Notes: a model not told the origin generated them from the letters alone. 64,000 nt of DNA from DASXRU01 sp034665305 (GCA_034665305.1 JAXDFZ010000001.1:124001-188000); one strand, 5' to 3'. Shown: positions 32,936-41,989, counted from the first letter of the stretch. Numbers and translations: made by a program.

Positions 32936-34288
32936 TTGTGCAAGAATTCCAGGTCCAGTTTCACACCACTCGTTCTGCGGGTGATTTACTGCGCCCTGCT
33001 GCTCGGGTTTATGAGTGCGTTTCAACCGCTGCAGGCACAGTCATTCAGCAGCCTGGATCGCGAACGTGTGCGCGGGATGCTGAACGTAATCAAGGGCGAT
33101 ATCAAAAAGAATTATTACGATCCGACATTCCGCGGGATTGATATTGACGCCAGGTTCAAAGCGGCCGAAGAAAAAATCAAGGCAATAGATTCTCTGGGAC
33201 AGGCGTATGGAGTCATTGCGCAGGTGTTAAGCGAGTTTAATGATTCGCATCTCTATTTTCTGCCGCCCGCGCGACCTGCATACCCCAACTATGGTTGGCG
33301 GATGCAGATGATCGGTAATGACTGTCTGGTCTCCGGCGTAAAGCCCGGCAGTGATGCCGAAGCCAAGGGACTCAAGGGCGGTGATCGAATCCTCAAGGTC
33401 GACGGTTTCCCACCGAGCAGGGACACTCTCTGGAAAATGGAATATCGCTACAACGTGCTGCGGCCGCAGGCGGGGATTCAGGTTGTAGCGCAAACCGGCG
33501 ACGAAGCGCCGCGCGATTTGGATCTCAAAGCGAAAATAATTCAAGGCAAGCGCAAGTTGGATTTCACCGGCGACTCCGGGGTGGAAGATATCGAAGCAGT
33601 CTTGCGTTCAATTAATGAGGAAGATCGGATCAACCGTCACCGTTACATCGAAAACCTCGATGCTTTTATTTGGAAGATGCCCCAGTTTGATCTGCCAAAC
33701 GACAAGGTCGATGAGCTGATGAATAAGGCGTCGAAACATAAAGCTCTCATCCTGGACCTGCGCGGTAACGGCGGTGGTTACGAAGAAACACTGAAGCGCC
33801 TGATCGGTAATTTGTTCGATCACGATCTGAAGTTCCAGGAGGTAAAGCGGCGCAAAGAAACGAAGCCCATCATCGCTAAGACGCGAGGGCAGGACGCTTT
33901 TAAGGGCCAACTGATCGTTTTAATTGATAGTTTGTCGGGTTCGTCTGCCGAGATCCTTGCGCGCGTAGTGCAACTTGAAAAGCGCGGGGTGGTTATCGGC
34001 GATCAGAGCGCGGGCGCTGTGATGCGCTCTCAAACTTTTGACTACACGATGGGAGCCAACGCCGTGCTCGGTTATGCCGCAAGCATCACCGATGCCGATG
34101 TGATTATGGGAGACGGCAAGAGTCTTGAGCACACCGGCGTCACACCTGATGAATTGCTGTTGCCCACCGGAGCAGATTTGGCAGCCAAACGCGATCCGGT
34201 TCTTTCCCGGGCAGCGGAACTCGCCGGCATGAAGATCAATCCGGAAAAAGCAGGTGCGATGTTTCCCATCGAATGGAAGCGGAATTAG
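32936..34288 (+). CDS. S41 family peptidase-like protein with PDZ domain, altered catalytic Lys
   Basis: About 450 residues when started at TTG 32936, ten bases after AAGGAG. That start gives a basic N-terminus, a hydrophobic stretch and a cut site near LQAQ, a normal signal peptide; longer frames upstream add unrelated residues. A helical N-terminal part is followed by a PDZ domain (VSGVKPGSDAEAKGLKGGDRILKVDG) and a TSPc core (LILDLRGNGGGYEETL). The nucleophile Ser is kept in LSGSSAEIL. By spacing from that Ser, the Lys of CtpA/Prc-type enzymes falls on an Ala in QSAGAVMRS. It may use another base as in tricorn-like members, or bind without cutting. Expected in the periplasm. Confidence 0.87.
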   Translation: MCKNSRSSFTPLVLRVIYCALLLGFMSAFQPLQAQSFSSLDRERVRGMLNVIKGDIKKNYYDPTFRGIDIDARFKAAEEKIKAIDSLGQAYGVIAQVLSEFNDSHLYFLPPARPAYPNYGWRMQMIGNDCLVSGVKPGSDAEAKGLKGGDRILKVDGFPPSRDTLWKMEYRYNVLRPQAGIQVVAQTGDEAPRDLDLKAKIIQGKRKLDFTGDSGVEDIEAVLRSINEEDRINRHRYIENLDAFIWKMPQFDLPNDKVDELMNKASKHKALILDLRGNGGGYEETLKRLIGNLFDHDLKFQEVKRRKETKPIIAKTRGQDAFKGQLIVLIDSLSGSSAEILARVVQLEKRGVVIGDQSAGAVMRSQTFDYTMGANAVLGYAASITDADVIMGDGKSLEHTGVTPDELLLPTGADLAAKRDPVLSRAAELAGMKINPEKAGAMFPIEWKRN

Positions 34289-34317
34289 CTTTAACTTTCG
34301 CCGGGCGGGGAGTTGAA

Positions 34318-35139
34318 CTAATCGACAAACCGGTGTTGCGCCCGATAGCGGTGCAGCAGCTCTTCGAGAAAGCCTTCGTAAGTAAACGTAGGCATGTCAT
34401 AAGTGGGGCGCAGTTTGTAGAGGATCGGCATCGCCACGCGCCATGCCATCCATTGACGCGGCGCGTCGCTTAAATCCCAACGTCGCCGCAGAAATGTCTC
34501 CACGACCGCAATCTCAGTCTCGCTCAAACTATTCACATCAGCCGTGAAGGGCACCGGCTTGAAAGTCCGGCGCAGGGCGGCATCCAAAACAGGAGCGGCA
34601 AACACTTTGGCAAACGCCGGGGCTTCCGCCTCACGCTCGCGCACCACGACAGTGCCGGCGATCATGTCTCCCACCCGTTGATCGCGGGAGCTCGTGAAAA
34701 CTGAAATCAGGCCAATGGAATAAAACGGCCACGGCATCATGTCGAAGCTTCGCAGCAGGTTCCTGACTGAAGCTTCCCAGAAAGTTACCGGGCGGCCGTC
34801 TTCGCGAATAACGCGCAACTTCATCCAGCGCTTCCCCGGCGTTTGCCCTCGCCAGATCCATTCAAAGAACGCAAAGTAGGTCGAGACAATCAGGAACAGG
34901 ACGATGATGAGCAGTGCGATCACCCATTTCGGCGCATTAGTCAGCCGGCCTTCAATATCCACCTGGCTCGCGATGATGAAGAAAGCAACGACCATCAGGG
35001 CGAGAGAAAGCACCTGAATCGCATGGTCGATTGCGCAAGCCAGGAAGCGGTTCCCAATCGAAGCGAGGGCGAAATGCAGCGGCACGCGCTCCGGCGTTTC
35101 AATTATCAGGATGTCTTCGGTGGCAAGTGTGGCGGACAT
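34318..35139 (-). CDS. RDD family membrane protein
   Basis: 273 residues. An RDD domain spans about residues 25-175: a first helix with ASIGNRFLACAIDHAIQ (Arg and the Asp of the name motif), a long second helix, then FEWIWRGQTPGKRWMKLRVI and a third helix, and DQRVGDMIAGTVVV. The remaining about 95 residues are soluble and helical, without a known match. RDD proteins are inner-membrane proteins of mostly unknown role; some act as Na+/H+ exchangers. The only ATG in a sensible position is 35139; a TTG seven codons upstream is possible. It converges with the S41 gene and follows tyrS in the same direction. Confidence 0.85.
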   Translation of the reverse strand: MSATLATEDILIIETPERVPLHFALASIGNRFLACAIDHAIQVLSLALMVVAFFIIASQVDIEGRLTNAPKWVIALLIIVLFLIVSTYFAFFEWIWRGQTPGKRWMKLRVIREDGRPVTFWEASVRNLLRSFDMMPWPFYSIGLISVFTSSRDQRVGDMIAGTVVVREREAEAPAFAKVFAAPVLDAALRRTFKPVPFTADVNSLSETEIAVVETFLRRRWDLSDAPRQWMAWRVAMPILYKLRPTYDMPTFTYEGFLEELLHRYRAQHRFVD

Positions 35140-35199
35140 TCCATCATGCGGCGCCGGCAATCTTGCTTCAGCACCTGGGCAAAGAGTGTAGCGGCCGAT

Positions 35200-36411
35200 C
35201 TAAATTCCGCGAACCCGCAGAAATTTGCGCTTGCCGACTTGAATGAGCACCGCGTGTCCTGTCGCCAAGCTTAGTTCGTAATCAACACGCGCGTGCCGCT
35301 CATTATCAACCTGTACGCCGCCTTGTTCGATTAGCCGGCGCGCCTCGGCCATTGACGGTGCGAGTTTGATTTCAACCAGGAGCCGAGGCAACTTCCAAAG
35401 CCCGGACTCCAGGCCTACCGTTTCCACTTCATCAGGGGTTTCTTTGTTGCGGAACTGCCGGATGAATTCTTCCTCAGCGCGAGTGGCATCAGCAGCAGAA
35501 TGAAAATCGCTAATGATCTGTTTCGCGAGCTCGACCTTTAGATCGCGCGGGTTGCGCTCACCTCGCGTCGCGGCGTCACGCATCGCTGCAATCTGGGGAA
35601 CTGTCTGATCAGTTAATAGCTCGTAATAGCGCCACATCAGCTCATCGGAAATCGACATTACCTTGCCGAACATTTCTGACGGAGCGTCGCTGATGCCGAT
35701 GTAGTTTCCCAAACTCTTCGACATCTTCTGCACGCCATCGGTGCCCTCCAGCAGCGGCATGATGACGCAGATTTGGGCCTCCTGCTGATACTCGCGTTGC
35801 AGGTTGCGGCCCATCAACAAATTGAACTTCTGATCCGTCCCACCCAGTTCCACGTCGGCTTCCAGCGCGACTGAGTCGTACGCTTGTGTTAGGGGGTACA
35901 GCAATTCATGCAGCGCGATAGGCTTTTCTTCGGCGAGCCGTTTGGCAAAGTCATCGCGTTCCAGAATCTGTTTGACGGTGACATGTGAAGCCAGCCGAAT
36001 AAAACCATCGGAACCGAGTTTATCCATCCACTCCGAGTTGAAGCGTATCTCAGTTTTTTCGGGATCCAGGAGTTTGAAGATTTGCGCTTTGTAGGTTTCC
36101 GCGTTCGCGTTGATTTCTGCACGTGTCAGTTGCGGCCGGGTGGCGTTCTTGCCCGAAGGATCGCCAATCAGCCCGGTAAAGTCGCCGATTAAGAAGATCA
36201 CCGTGTGACCCAGCTCCTGAAAAGCGCGCAACTTGCGAATCACGACGGTATGGCCCAGGTGTATGTCCGGCGCCGTAGGATCGGCTCCTAGTTTCACGCG
36301 CAGAGGTTTCTGCGTTTGGGCAGACTTCAGCAACTTCGCGCGGAGTTCGTCCTCGCGAATAATTTCGATCGTGCCTTTGCGCAGGTACGCAATTTGTTCG
36401 TCAATCGTCAT
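35200..36411 (-). CDS. tyrS: Tyrosyl-tRNA synthetase
   Basis: 403 residues. It charges tRNA-Tyr with tyrosine in the cytoplasm. The class I signatures are HLGH in APDIHLGHTVVIRKL and KMSKS in GVQKMSKSLGNYIG. The substrate pocket segment ELGGTDQKFNLLMGR is typical of the bacterial TyrRS group (TyrZ/type 2). Residues about 335-403 form the S4 RNA-binding domain (LAPSMAEARRLIEQGGVQVDN). The ATG lies 11 bases inside the end of purN, so translation of the two is probably coupled. Confidence 0.97.
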   Translation of the reverse strand: MTIDEQIAYLRKGTIEIIREDELRAKLLKSAQTQKPLRVKLGADPTAPDIHLGHTVVIRKLRAFQELGHTVIFLIGDFTGLIGDPSGKNATRPQLTRAEINANAETYKAQIFKLLDPEKTEIRFNSEWMDKLGSDGFIRLASHVTVKQILERDDFAKRLAEEKPIALHELLYPLTQAYDSVALEADVELGGTDQKFNLLMGRNLQREYQQEAQICVIMPLLEGTDGVQKMSKSLGNYIGISDAPSEMFGKVMSISDELMWRYYELLTDQTVPQIAAMRDAATRGERNPRDLKVELAKQIISDFHSAADATRAEEEFIRQFRNKETPDEVETVGLESGLWKLPRLLVEIKLAPSMAEARRLIEQGGVQVDNERHARVDYELSLATGHAVLIQVGKRKFLRVRGI

Positions 36412-36991
36412 GCGGTAAAAGTTTCGCTTTCTGACTCAAAACCAAAGCAACCGCTTCCGGATAAAGCTCGTGCTCCTGAATCAGAATTCGGACAGACAAG
36501 CTTTCGTCCGTGTCGTCATCGCGCACTACCACTTTTCGTTGCGCAATGATGGGACCGCCGTCAAGAGTTTCATCGACAAAGTGAACGGTGCATCCCGTCC
36601 ACTTCACACCTGCCGCCAGTGTCTGCCGTTGGACGTCCAGCCCGGGAAAGGCCGGCAGCAGGCTGGGATGAATATTCAGAATGCGACCGCGATAGGCGTC
36701 GAGGAATTCGCGCGAAAGGACGCGCATGTAACCGGCCAGGCAAACCAGCTCGACGCCGAACGTTTGCAACGTGCTGACGATCTCGCGATCGTGTTCATTC
36801 CGCAACCGGCCACGGCGTGCGACAACGCGAATAGGAAGGCCAAGCTCAGCCGCACTCGTTAATCCTTTTGCGGCCGGCTGATCACTTACCACCACCGCCA
36901 CTTCAGCGTTCGGGATACGACCCGAGCGCACGGCATTAGCGAGCGCGATCATATTCGAACCGCGTCCGGAAATGAGAATCCCTAGTTTCAA
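36401..36991 (-). CDS. purN: Phosphoribosylglycinamide formyltransferase
   Basis: 196 residues. It transfers formyl from 10-formyltetrahydrofolate to GAR in purine synthesis. Motifs: LGILISGRGSNM at the N-terminus for substrate binding, LAGYMRVLSREFL, the catalytic NIHPSLLPAFPGLD and the GCTVHFVDETLDGGPII segment with catalytic His and Asp. No ATG lies at a sensible place; TTG 36991 opens KLGILISGRGS exactly where the family starts, and that TTG overlaps the TGA of the preceding gene by one base shared in TTGA. Downstream its end overlaps tyrS by 11 bases. Upstream in-frame codons give no similarity. Confidence 0.95.
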   Translation of the reverse strand: MKLGILISGRGSNMIALANAVRSGRIPNAEVAVVVSDQPAAKGLTSAAELGLPIRVVARRGRLRNEHDREIVSTLQTFGVELVCLAGYMRVLSREFLDAYRGRILNIHPSLLPAFPGLDVQRQTLAAGVKWTGCTVHFVDETLDGGPIIAQRKVVVRDDDTDESLSVRILIQEHELYPEAVALVLSQKAKLLPHDD

Positions 36992-37569
36992 GTTTTTCCG
37001 AGTTCGGCCAGATGTTTCGCAATGCTCTCTTTTGTCAGCACGGCGCGCTTGCCGTCCTTCTTCAAAACGGTCCACTCCGGCGCGCTTGCAGCCGATCTTG
37101 TTAGCAACAACTCGTCGTTCAAATGCGATTTACCGATATGCCGGATATGCGCGCAAGCGAATCCGCCTCCACGTATGAACCCATCGCGAGGGGTCCGGGG
37201 CCAACCCGCTTCAACCTGTAACTCGCGCGCGCCGAAACGCAGCGTCAATAATCTTCCGGCCATGGTTGCCGATCCAATACGGAAGCGGTGGCCGTCTACG
37301 TGATCGGTTTGAAAACTTGATCCGGCTCGATTTACGTCGGCGGCCAACTCACTAAACGTCGTGATCAGCCAGTCAATGGCGGTCCGGCGCGCCCGGTCGT
37401 TAGTCGAGCGTAGCGCCACATATTCAGCAATGTCCTGCCGGCCCTGGGCGCGCGCTCGCCGCTCGGCCTCAGCCAGCGCGCTGGTCCATTGGTCCTCCAA
37501 TTCACTCACGCCGTACCCTCTTCTGATTCCTGCGCTCGCTCGCTCCCATAATGAGCGCGATGTTATCAT
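36988..37569 (-). CDS. Hypothetical protein preceding purN
   Basis: 193 residues if started at ATG 37569; a GTG at 37509, after AGAGGG, would give 173 and may be the true start. No family was recognised. The protein is soluble and charged. The first half is helical (SALAEAERRARAQGRQDIAEYVALR), the second half strand-rich (FRIGSATMAGRLLTLRFGARELQVEAG), and it ends in a short basic helix. The stop codon TGA shares bases with the TTG start of purN, a classic coupling arrangement, so it is expressed with purN and tyrS. Function unknown. Confidence 0.7.
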   Translation of the reverse strand: MITSRSLWERASAGIRRGYGVSELEDQWTSALAEAERRARAQGRQDIAEYVALRSTNDRARRTAIDWLITTFSELAADVNRAGSSFQTDHVDGHRFRIGSATMAGRLLTLRFGARELQVEAGWPRTPRDGFIRGGGFACAHIRHIGKSHLNDELLLTRSAASAPEWTVLKKDGKRAVLTKESIAKHLAELGKT

Positions 37570-37673
37570 GCCTGCTCAACGGGTCTCCCATAATAGTTTC
37601 GTTATGCATTTAACTCATAAGTGCCGTGATTATGTTGGGTTATCGCAGACGAAGCCTACTAACTAAAGAAGAC

Positions 37674-40469
37674 ATGAAATTATCAAAACTAAATGCTCGC
37701 GCCTTGGCGTTGCTGCTGGCCGTAGTGGTTGTATGCGGCGGATTTACACTGCCGGTCCACGCGTCGTTCGCGCAAAACAGGGCGCCGCTGTCCCCGCCAC
37801 GCACGGGTTACGTTAACGATTTTGCGGGTGTGCTCGATAGCGCGACGAAACAACGGCTGGAGAACACTCTGCGAAATCTTCTGCAACGTTCCGAGGTTGA
37901 ATTGGTCGTCGCCACGGTCAAATCCACCGGAGATCTGGATATCGGCATTTACTCGCGCCAGATGGCCGACGAATGGAAAATCGCGGGCAGCGGCAAACAG
38001 AAAACCCTGTTGCTGGTTGTCGCCGCTGATACCGGAAAATCGTTTGCGCAAGCCAGCAGAAGTGTCAGGGGCGATTTGCCGGACGGCATCCTCGGAGAGA
38101 TGCGCCGGCGCATGCAGACGCAACTCGATGTCCGTGAATTCAGCGACGGCCTGGCGTTGGGGGTTCAGACCTTTGTGAATCTTCTGGCCGAGAACAAGGG
38201 GTTCAGTCTGGTAAACATCGATCAGGCTCCGCGAGAGATCGCGCAGGCGACGCCGGTCGAGAATCCTGCCACCAGTGCCGAAACTAAAACGCCGGCGGGA
38301 ACCGACCACGTCGTAGCCGACAAGCCGGTCACTTCCGAAAGTCCGGCAGCTGCTGAGACTGCCACACCAACCGGGCGTCCTCGGGTCGTGGCTACGCCGA
38401 CTCCTGAACCCACGGCGCCGCCGACACCGGAACCAACAGCGGCAGCCACGCCCGCACCAACGGCAGAACCTGCGGTAACAAATACTCCGGAGCCGACGCC
38501 GGCGGCAGCGCCGGTTGAAACCCCGGTGGAATCAAAAGTTCCCTCGGCGACCGGAACTGAAAACCCGCAACCAGTGAACGTAGGAACGAGATCAGCGGAT
38601 GATGATGAGGTTGATCTGACGGAAACACTGCCGGCTGACAAAAGGATCGACAAGCTGAAGGCTTTCCTGCAGACGCATCCCCGATCGCCCGCCCGCCTCA
38701 GGGCCACGGAACTGATCGTCGTGGCCCGCGCTACGCTGGGCGATCAAAAATTGCAAGCGGGCGATGTCCCCGGAGGGTTGGAAATGTTTCGCTTGGCGCT
38801 TGCTGAAACGCCGGCGGAGATGACTGACTATCTTTACAACGACGTCGTGTCAAAGATTCCGGTGAATCTAATCCTTCGCGGCCAACGCGCTGCGGCAATT
38901 GATTCGGCGCATACCATCGAAGCGCTCGTGCGGCTGAATCCCAAACGGCTGTTGGCCCTGGCGTCTTTTTACCTCGCGCTCGAAGACGTTGCCGAAGCAA
39001 CCCGCATCGCCGAGTTCGCGGTGAAGGTAGCTCCCGACCTGGCAGCGGCGCATCAGGCGCTGGGCTCAGCACGGCATATCGGGTTGCTGTTGGATGAAGC
39101 GGCGGCGGAATACTCCCGCGCGCTTGAGTTGGATTCGAAACTGTTAGCAGCGCGGCGCGGCCTGGCCGATTTGAAACGTGCTGCCGGTAAATCTCAAGAG
39201 GCGGAGGCGCTGTACCGCGAACTTTTGCAAGCCAATCCAAAGGACAATGCGGCGCGCACCGGCTTGATTCTCTCGCTCTTTGATTTGGGAAAGAAAGACG
39301 AAGCGGAAGCAGAACTGGCGTCAACTTTGAAAGAAGACGAGCGCAACATCCTGTTGCTGACCGGCGCGGCTTACTGGTACGCGGCACACAACCAGGCGAC
39401 GCGGGCGGTGGAGTTGGGCCAGAAGGCCGTCGATATTGAACCGCGATATACCTGGGCCCAGATCGCGATGGCCCGCGGCCTGGTCGCCAGCAAGCGGCCT
39501 CTCGATGCGGAGCGCGCGCTGCGGTTTGTGCGCAAGTACGGCAGATTTCCAACGTTGGATTATGAACTGGCCACGGTGCTCGCTTCGCTGGGACTCTACG
39601 ACGAAGCGGTCGCTGAGTTGTCGCGTTCTTTCACTTTGAAGAACGGCGAGGTGGAAACAAAACTGGCGGGCAGGGTGCTGACGCGGGCCGCCGGGTTCAC
39701 AGAATTGCTGGCGCGCGAAAGACAGGCCAGCATCTTTCAAGCAACAGCCGCCGACAGCGAAACTAATTCGAAGTTGCTCCAGGCGCTGATGGCCTTCACG
39801 GAAGTGATTAATCCACCGGCCGGCCAGACGATCAGTGAAGCGGATGCGCTAGCCGCCGGCCAGGAGTTTATCGGCGGCGACGATCCGATGCGCGCCTATC
39901 GTCAGGTTTATGTTGCCAGCCGGCTTTTGAAAAGACGGATCGCCATGGCTAATGTCATCGAGCTGAGCCAGGCGGCGATGCTTGGTGTGGAGGCCGCAGT
40001 CGATGCGCCGGCGGCAACGGTAGCGGTTCAGGCCGATGACATGAAGGAGATTCGCGCGACGGCGATTTCCGTGGGCGGCACGCCTTCGATTCAGGAAGCG
40101 CCGCGCTATGCACTCTCCGCCTTGCTCCGCGGCCGGATCGAAGATCAGATCGGGTGGGCCCTTTTCAATCAGGACAAGAAGGAAGAGGCCATCACTCATC
40201 TGCGGCTGGCGGTCGGCGTGCTGCCAGAGCGAACGCCGATCTGGCGCGAAGCTCTATGGCATCTGGGCGCGGCGTTGGAGGCCGACGGCAAGTCGCAACA
40301 GGCCCTGCTCTATTACATGAAGAATTACGTCACCGGGCTTCCCGATCCCATACACCGCGCGGTCATCGAAGCGCTTTACCGCAAGGTCAACGGGTCGTTG
40401 GACGGACTGGATGAAAAGATTGGCCCCTCGCCGTTCGCCACCGCGCCGGCATCAGCGCCGGCACCGTGA
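37674..40469 (+). CDS. Exported TPM-domain protein fused to long TPR array
   Basis: 931 residues. A signal peptide (cut near HASFAQ) is followed by a TPM domain at about 40-175 (GYVNDFAGVLDSATKQRL, ELVVATVKST, GKQKTLLLVVAADT). A Pro/Thr/Glu-rich linker (about 180-310, repeated PTPEPTA words) leads to a long helical region with many tetratricopeptide units (for example AAEYSRALELDSKLLAARRG and AEALYRELLQANPKDNAARTG), and an Ala/Pro tail. The ATG follows AAAGAAG. TPM domains occur in thylakoid and bacterial envelope proteins, sometimes with phosphatase activity. Fusion with TPRs suggests a periplasmic scaffold, an inference. No co-oriented partner gene is close. Confidence 0.87.
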   Translation: MKLSKLNARALALLLAVVVVCGGFTLPVHASFAQNRAPLSPPRTGYVNDFAGVLDSATKQRLENTLRNLLQRSEVELVVATVKSTGDLDIGIYSRQMADEWKIAGSGKQKTLLLVVAADTGKSFAQASRSVRGDLPDGILGEMRRRMQTQLDVREFSDGLALGVQTFVNLLAENKGFSLVNIDQAPREIAQATPVENPATSAETKTPAGTDHVVADKPVTSESPAAAETATPTGRPRVVATPTPEPTAPPTPEPTAAATPAPTAEPAVTNTPEPTPAAAPVETPVESKVPSATGTENPQPVNVGTRSADDDEVDLTETLPADKRIDKLKAFLQTHPRSPARLRATELIVVARATLGDQKLQAGDVPGGLEMFRLALAETPAEMTDYLYNDVVSKIPVNLILRGQRAAAIDSAHTIEALVRLNPKRLLALASFYLALEDVAEATRIAEFAVKVAPDLAAAHQALGSARHIGLLLDEAAAEYSRALELDSKLLAARRGLADLKRAAGKSQEAEALYRELLQANPKDNAARTGLILSLFDLGKKDEAEAELASTLKEDERNILLLTGAAYWYAAHNQATRAVELGQKAVDIEPRYTWAQIAMARGLVASKRPLDAERALRFVRKYGRFPTLDYELATVLASLGLYDEAVAELSRSFTLKNGEVETKLAGRVLTRAAGFTELLARERQASIFQATAADSETNSKLLQALMAFTEVINPPAGQTISEADALAAGQEFIGGDDPMRAYRQVYVASRLLKRRIAMANVIELSQAAMLGVEAAVDAPAATVAVQADDMKEIRATAISVGGTPSIQEAPRYALSALLRGRIEDQIGWALFNQDKKEEAITHLRLAVGVLPERTPIWREALWHLGAALEADGKSQQALLYYMKNYVTGLPDPIHRAVIEALYRKVNGSLDGLDEKIGPSPFATAPASAPAP

Positions 40470-40811
40470 CCCCGTTAACAAAAACAAGTCCCTCTCTCTC
40501 TTTTAGCGGCGGGCTACTCCCCGCCGATCGTTTCCCTGCGAAACATTCGGGCAGTAGCCCATCTCTAAACGGTTAGATGTCGATCACGGTTTGGAAGACG
40601 ATGGACGCTTCAGAACGCAGATCACCGCGGGCCGGTTCGCGCACGCTCGTTGTTGCTCGTTCTTTGGCATGATTCTGCTTGCTATCGTGAAGTGAAATGC
40701 TTGACCTTTGAAGGTCAGCGGGTATAGTGCGGTCAGCAAACGTCTCTCTACTCTCACGTCGCCTGATGCCCCAGTAGTTAACGCCCCTCCTTACCTTGGT
40801 TAGGAGCTAAA
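40470..40811. other. 342-base region with hairpin and promoter
   Basis: No gene. A hairpin with arms CGGCGGG and CCCGCCG around CTACTC lies at 40507-40526, close past the TPM-TPR stop, and a smaller GGGC/GCCC hairpin follows near 40555. The promoter of the next gene is at 40701-40728. TTAGGAGC before 40812 is the ribosome binding site. Confidence 0.5.
40701..40728 (+). promoter_or_regulatory. Sigma70-type promoter with embedded palindrome
   Basis: TTGACC, 16 bases, TATAGT: a good -35/-10 pair 84 bases before the ATG of the exported unknown. A dyad GACCTT-TG-AAGGTC (40703-40716) overlaps the -35 box and could be an operator. Confidence 0.6.
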
Positions 40812-41900
40812 ATGAAACACTCACGTTTAAGCATTACGCTGGTTCTACTGTTTGTAGGCATGGCGGGCCTACTATTCTATTCTCTCGGGCATGCCTCACA
40901 AGATGACGAGAAATCTCTGGACATCGAAAGATATCCAAATGAACCTCTAGAGTTGGTGGATGTGAAAATTCGTGACAAAGGCGTCAAAGAGGGAATCAAG
41001 GTTAGGCTTAGGGAAAACACAAGCAAATGGGGGCTTGACACCGTGAAGTTCAAGGAACAAGGGGGATGGTTCAAGCACGTGAAGATTAAGATGCGGAACG
41101 TTTCGGGCAAGCCAATATACGGGATCAGAGCGGGCCTTCACTTTGAGCAGCAAGGCGTAAAGATGTTGTTTAGCTTACCCATGGTTTGGACCAAAGATCT
41201 GAAAAGTGAACCGCTGCAACCGGGTGATGAAATTGACCTCGAAGTTACGGATCGGTTGCTGGAGCGAGCGCTAGGAAGAATGAAAGAATACGGGGTGGAT
41301 GCGAACCTATCCACGGTAAGCTTCTCGCTCGATGATGCTTACTTCAGCGAAGACGTCAAGTGGTCTAGGGGCATCCTTCTCCGCCGGGATCCTAACAACC
41401 TTTACAAGTGGGATCCAGTTGATAAAGCCAAGCCGCCGGGAACGAGTCTACTAAGGCAAGTCCTTCCTGGAGCCAGCCGGTCACAGCAACCGGCTGGCTT
41501 CACGCTTATTGGGTTCAAAACTAGCTACACGCAGGTTCAATCTACTCAAACATGTAATCAGATTAAGGGTGGTGAACTCGCATACCAATGTGACAGCGAC
41601 TATGAGTACTGCGTGAGTCGTAGAATTGGGCAACGGCACACCGGATACCTATCATCGATTCCGAATCCTGGGGAATGTGAGAACGCAGGAGTCGTGTGCC
41701 TGACAAACGCGACACATTTCAGAATGACGTTTGATCCCGATCTCGGTGTGGAAACTATCTCGCTCGATTTCAAGATATCAAAGCGCACCGACCAGTTTGG
41801 AAATAGCTTCCGCTATCGCGCCAAGGTTGACGATGCCAAACATAAGAAAGTCGGACGGTGGGCCTGGGATGTCTTCCTGGTTGGTTCAGGTGACCAGTGA
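40812..41900 (+). CDS. Exported protein of unknown function with FRYRAKV/GRWAWDV C-terminus
   Basis: 362 residues, not recognised. An N-terminal signal anchor (residues about 7-27) is followed by a soluble part. Residues about 55-170 look like a beta-sandwich (FKHVKIKMRNVSGKPIYGIRA). Residues about 235-290 hold six Cys (TCNQI, YQCDSDYEYC, GECENAGVVC), probably disulfide-bonded outside the cytoplasm. The last 35 residues (FGNSFRYRAKV and GRWAWDVFLVG) match the end of the metzincin encoded at 56.8-58.2 kb closely. Codon third positions look more AT-rich than in neighbours, a possible sign of a different history. It has its own promoter and terminator, so it is a one-gene unit. Confidence 0.75.
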   Translation: MKHSRLSITLVLLFVGMAGLLFYSLGHASQDDEKSLDIERYPNEPLELVDVKIRDKGVKEGIKVRLRENTSKWGLDTVKFKEQGGWFKHVKIKMRNVSGKPIYGIRAGLHFEQQGVKMLFSLPMVWTKDLKSEPLQPGDEIDLEVTDRLLERALGRMKEYGVDANLSTVSFSLDDAYFSEDVKWSRGILLRRDPNNLYKWDPVDKAKPPGTSLLRQVLPGASRSQQPAGFTLIGFKTSYTQVQSTQTCNQIKGGELAYQCDSDYEYCVSRRIGQRHTGYLSSIPNPGECENAGVVCLTNATHFRMTFDPDLGVETISLDFKISKRTDQFGNSFRYRAKVDDAKHKKVGRWAWDVFLVGSGDQ

Positions 41901-41935
41901 TTAGCTAGACCGCATGAGAGCTTTTCCAAAAAAAT

Positions 41936-41962
41936 GCCCGCAAGCCAATTGAGCTTGCGGGC
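41936..41962. terminator. Bidirectional intrinsic terminator
   Basis: Ten-base perfect arms GCCCGCAAGC and GCTTGCGGGC around CAATTGA, with A7 on one side and GTTTTG on the other. It serves the exported unknown (plus) and the M16 operon (minus). Confidence 0.9.
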
Positions 41963-41989
41963 GTTTTGTTCTAACAGAAAGCCTGCGCG

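Noticed and set aside
38731..39552. Minus-strand open frame of about 270 codons in the TPM-TPR gene
   Set aside because: Arg/Pro/Ser-rich translation typical of antisense of GC-rich coding DNA; no start signals.
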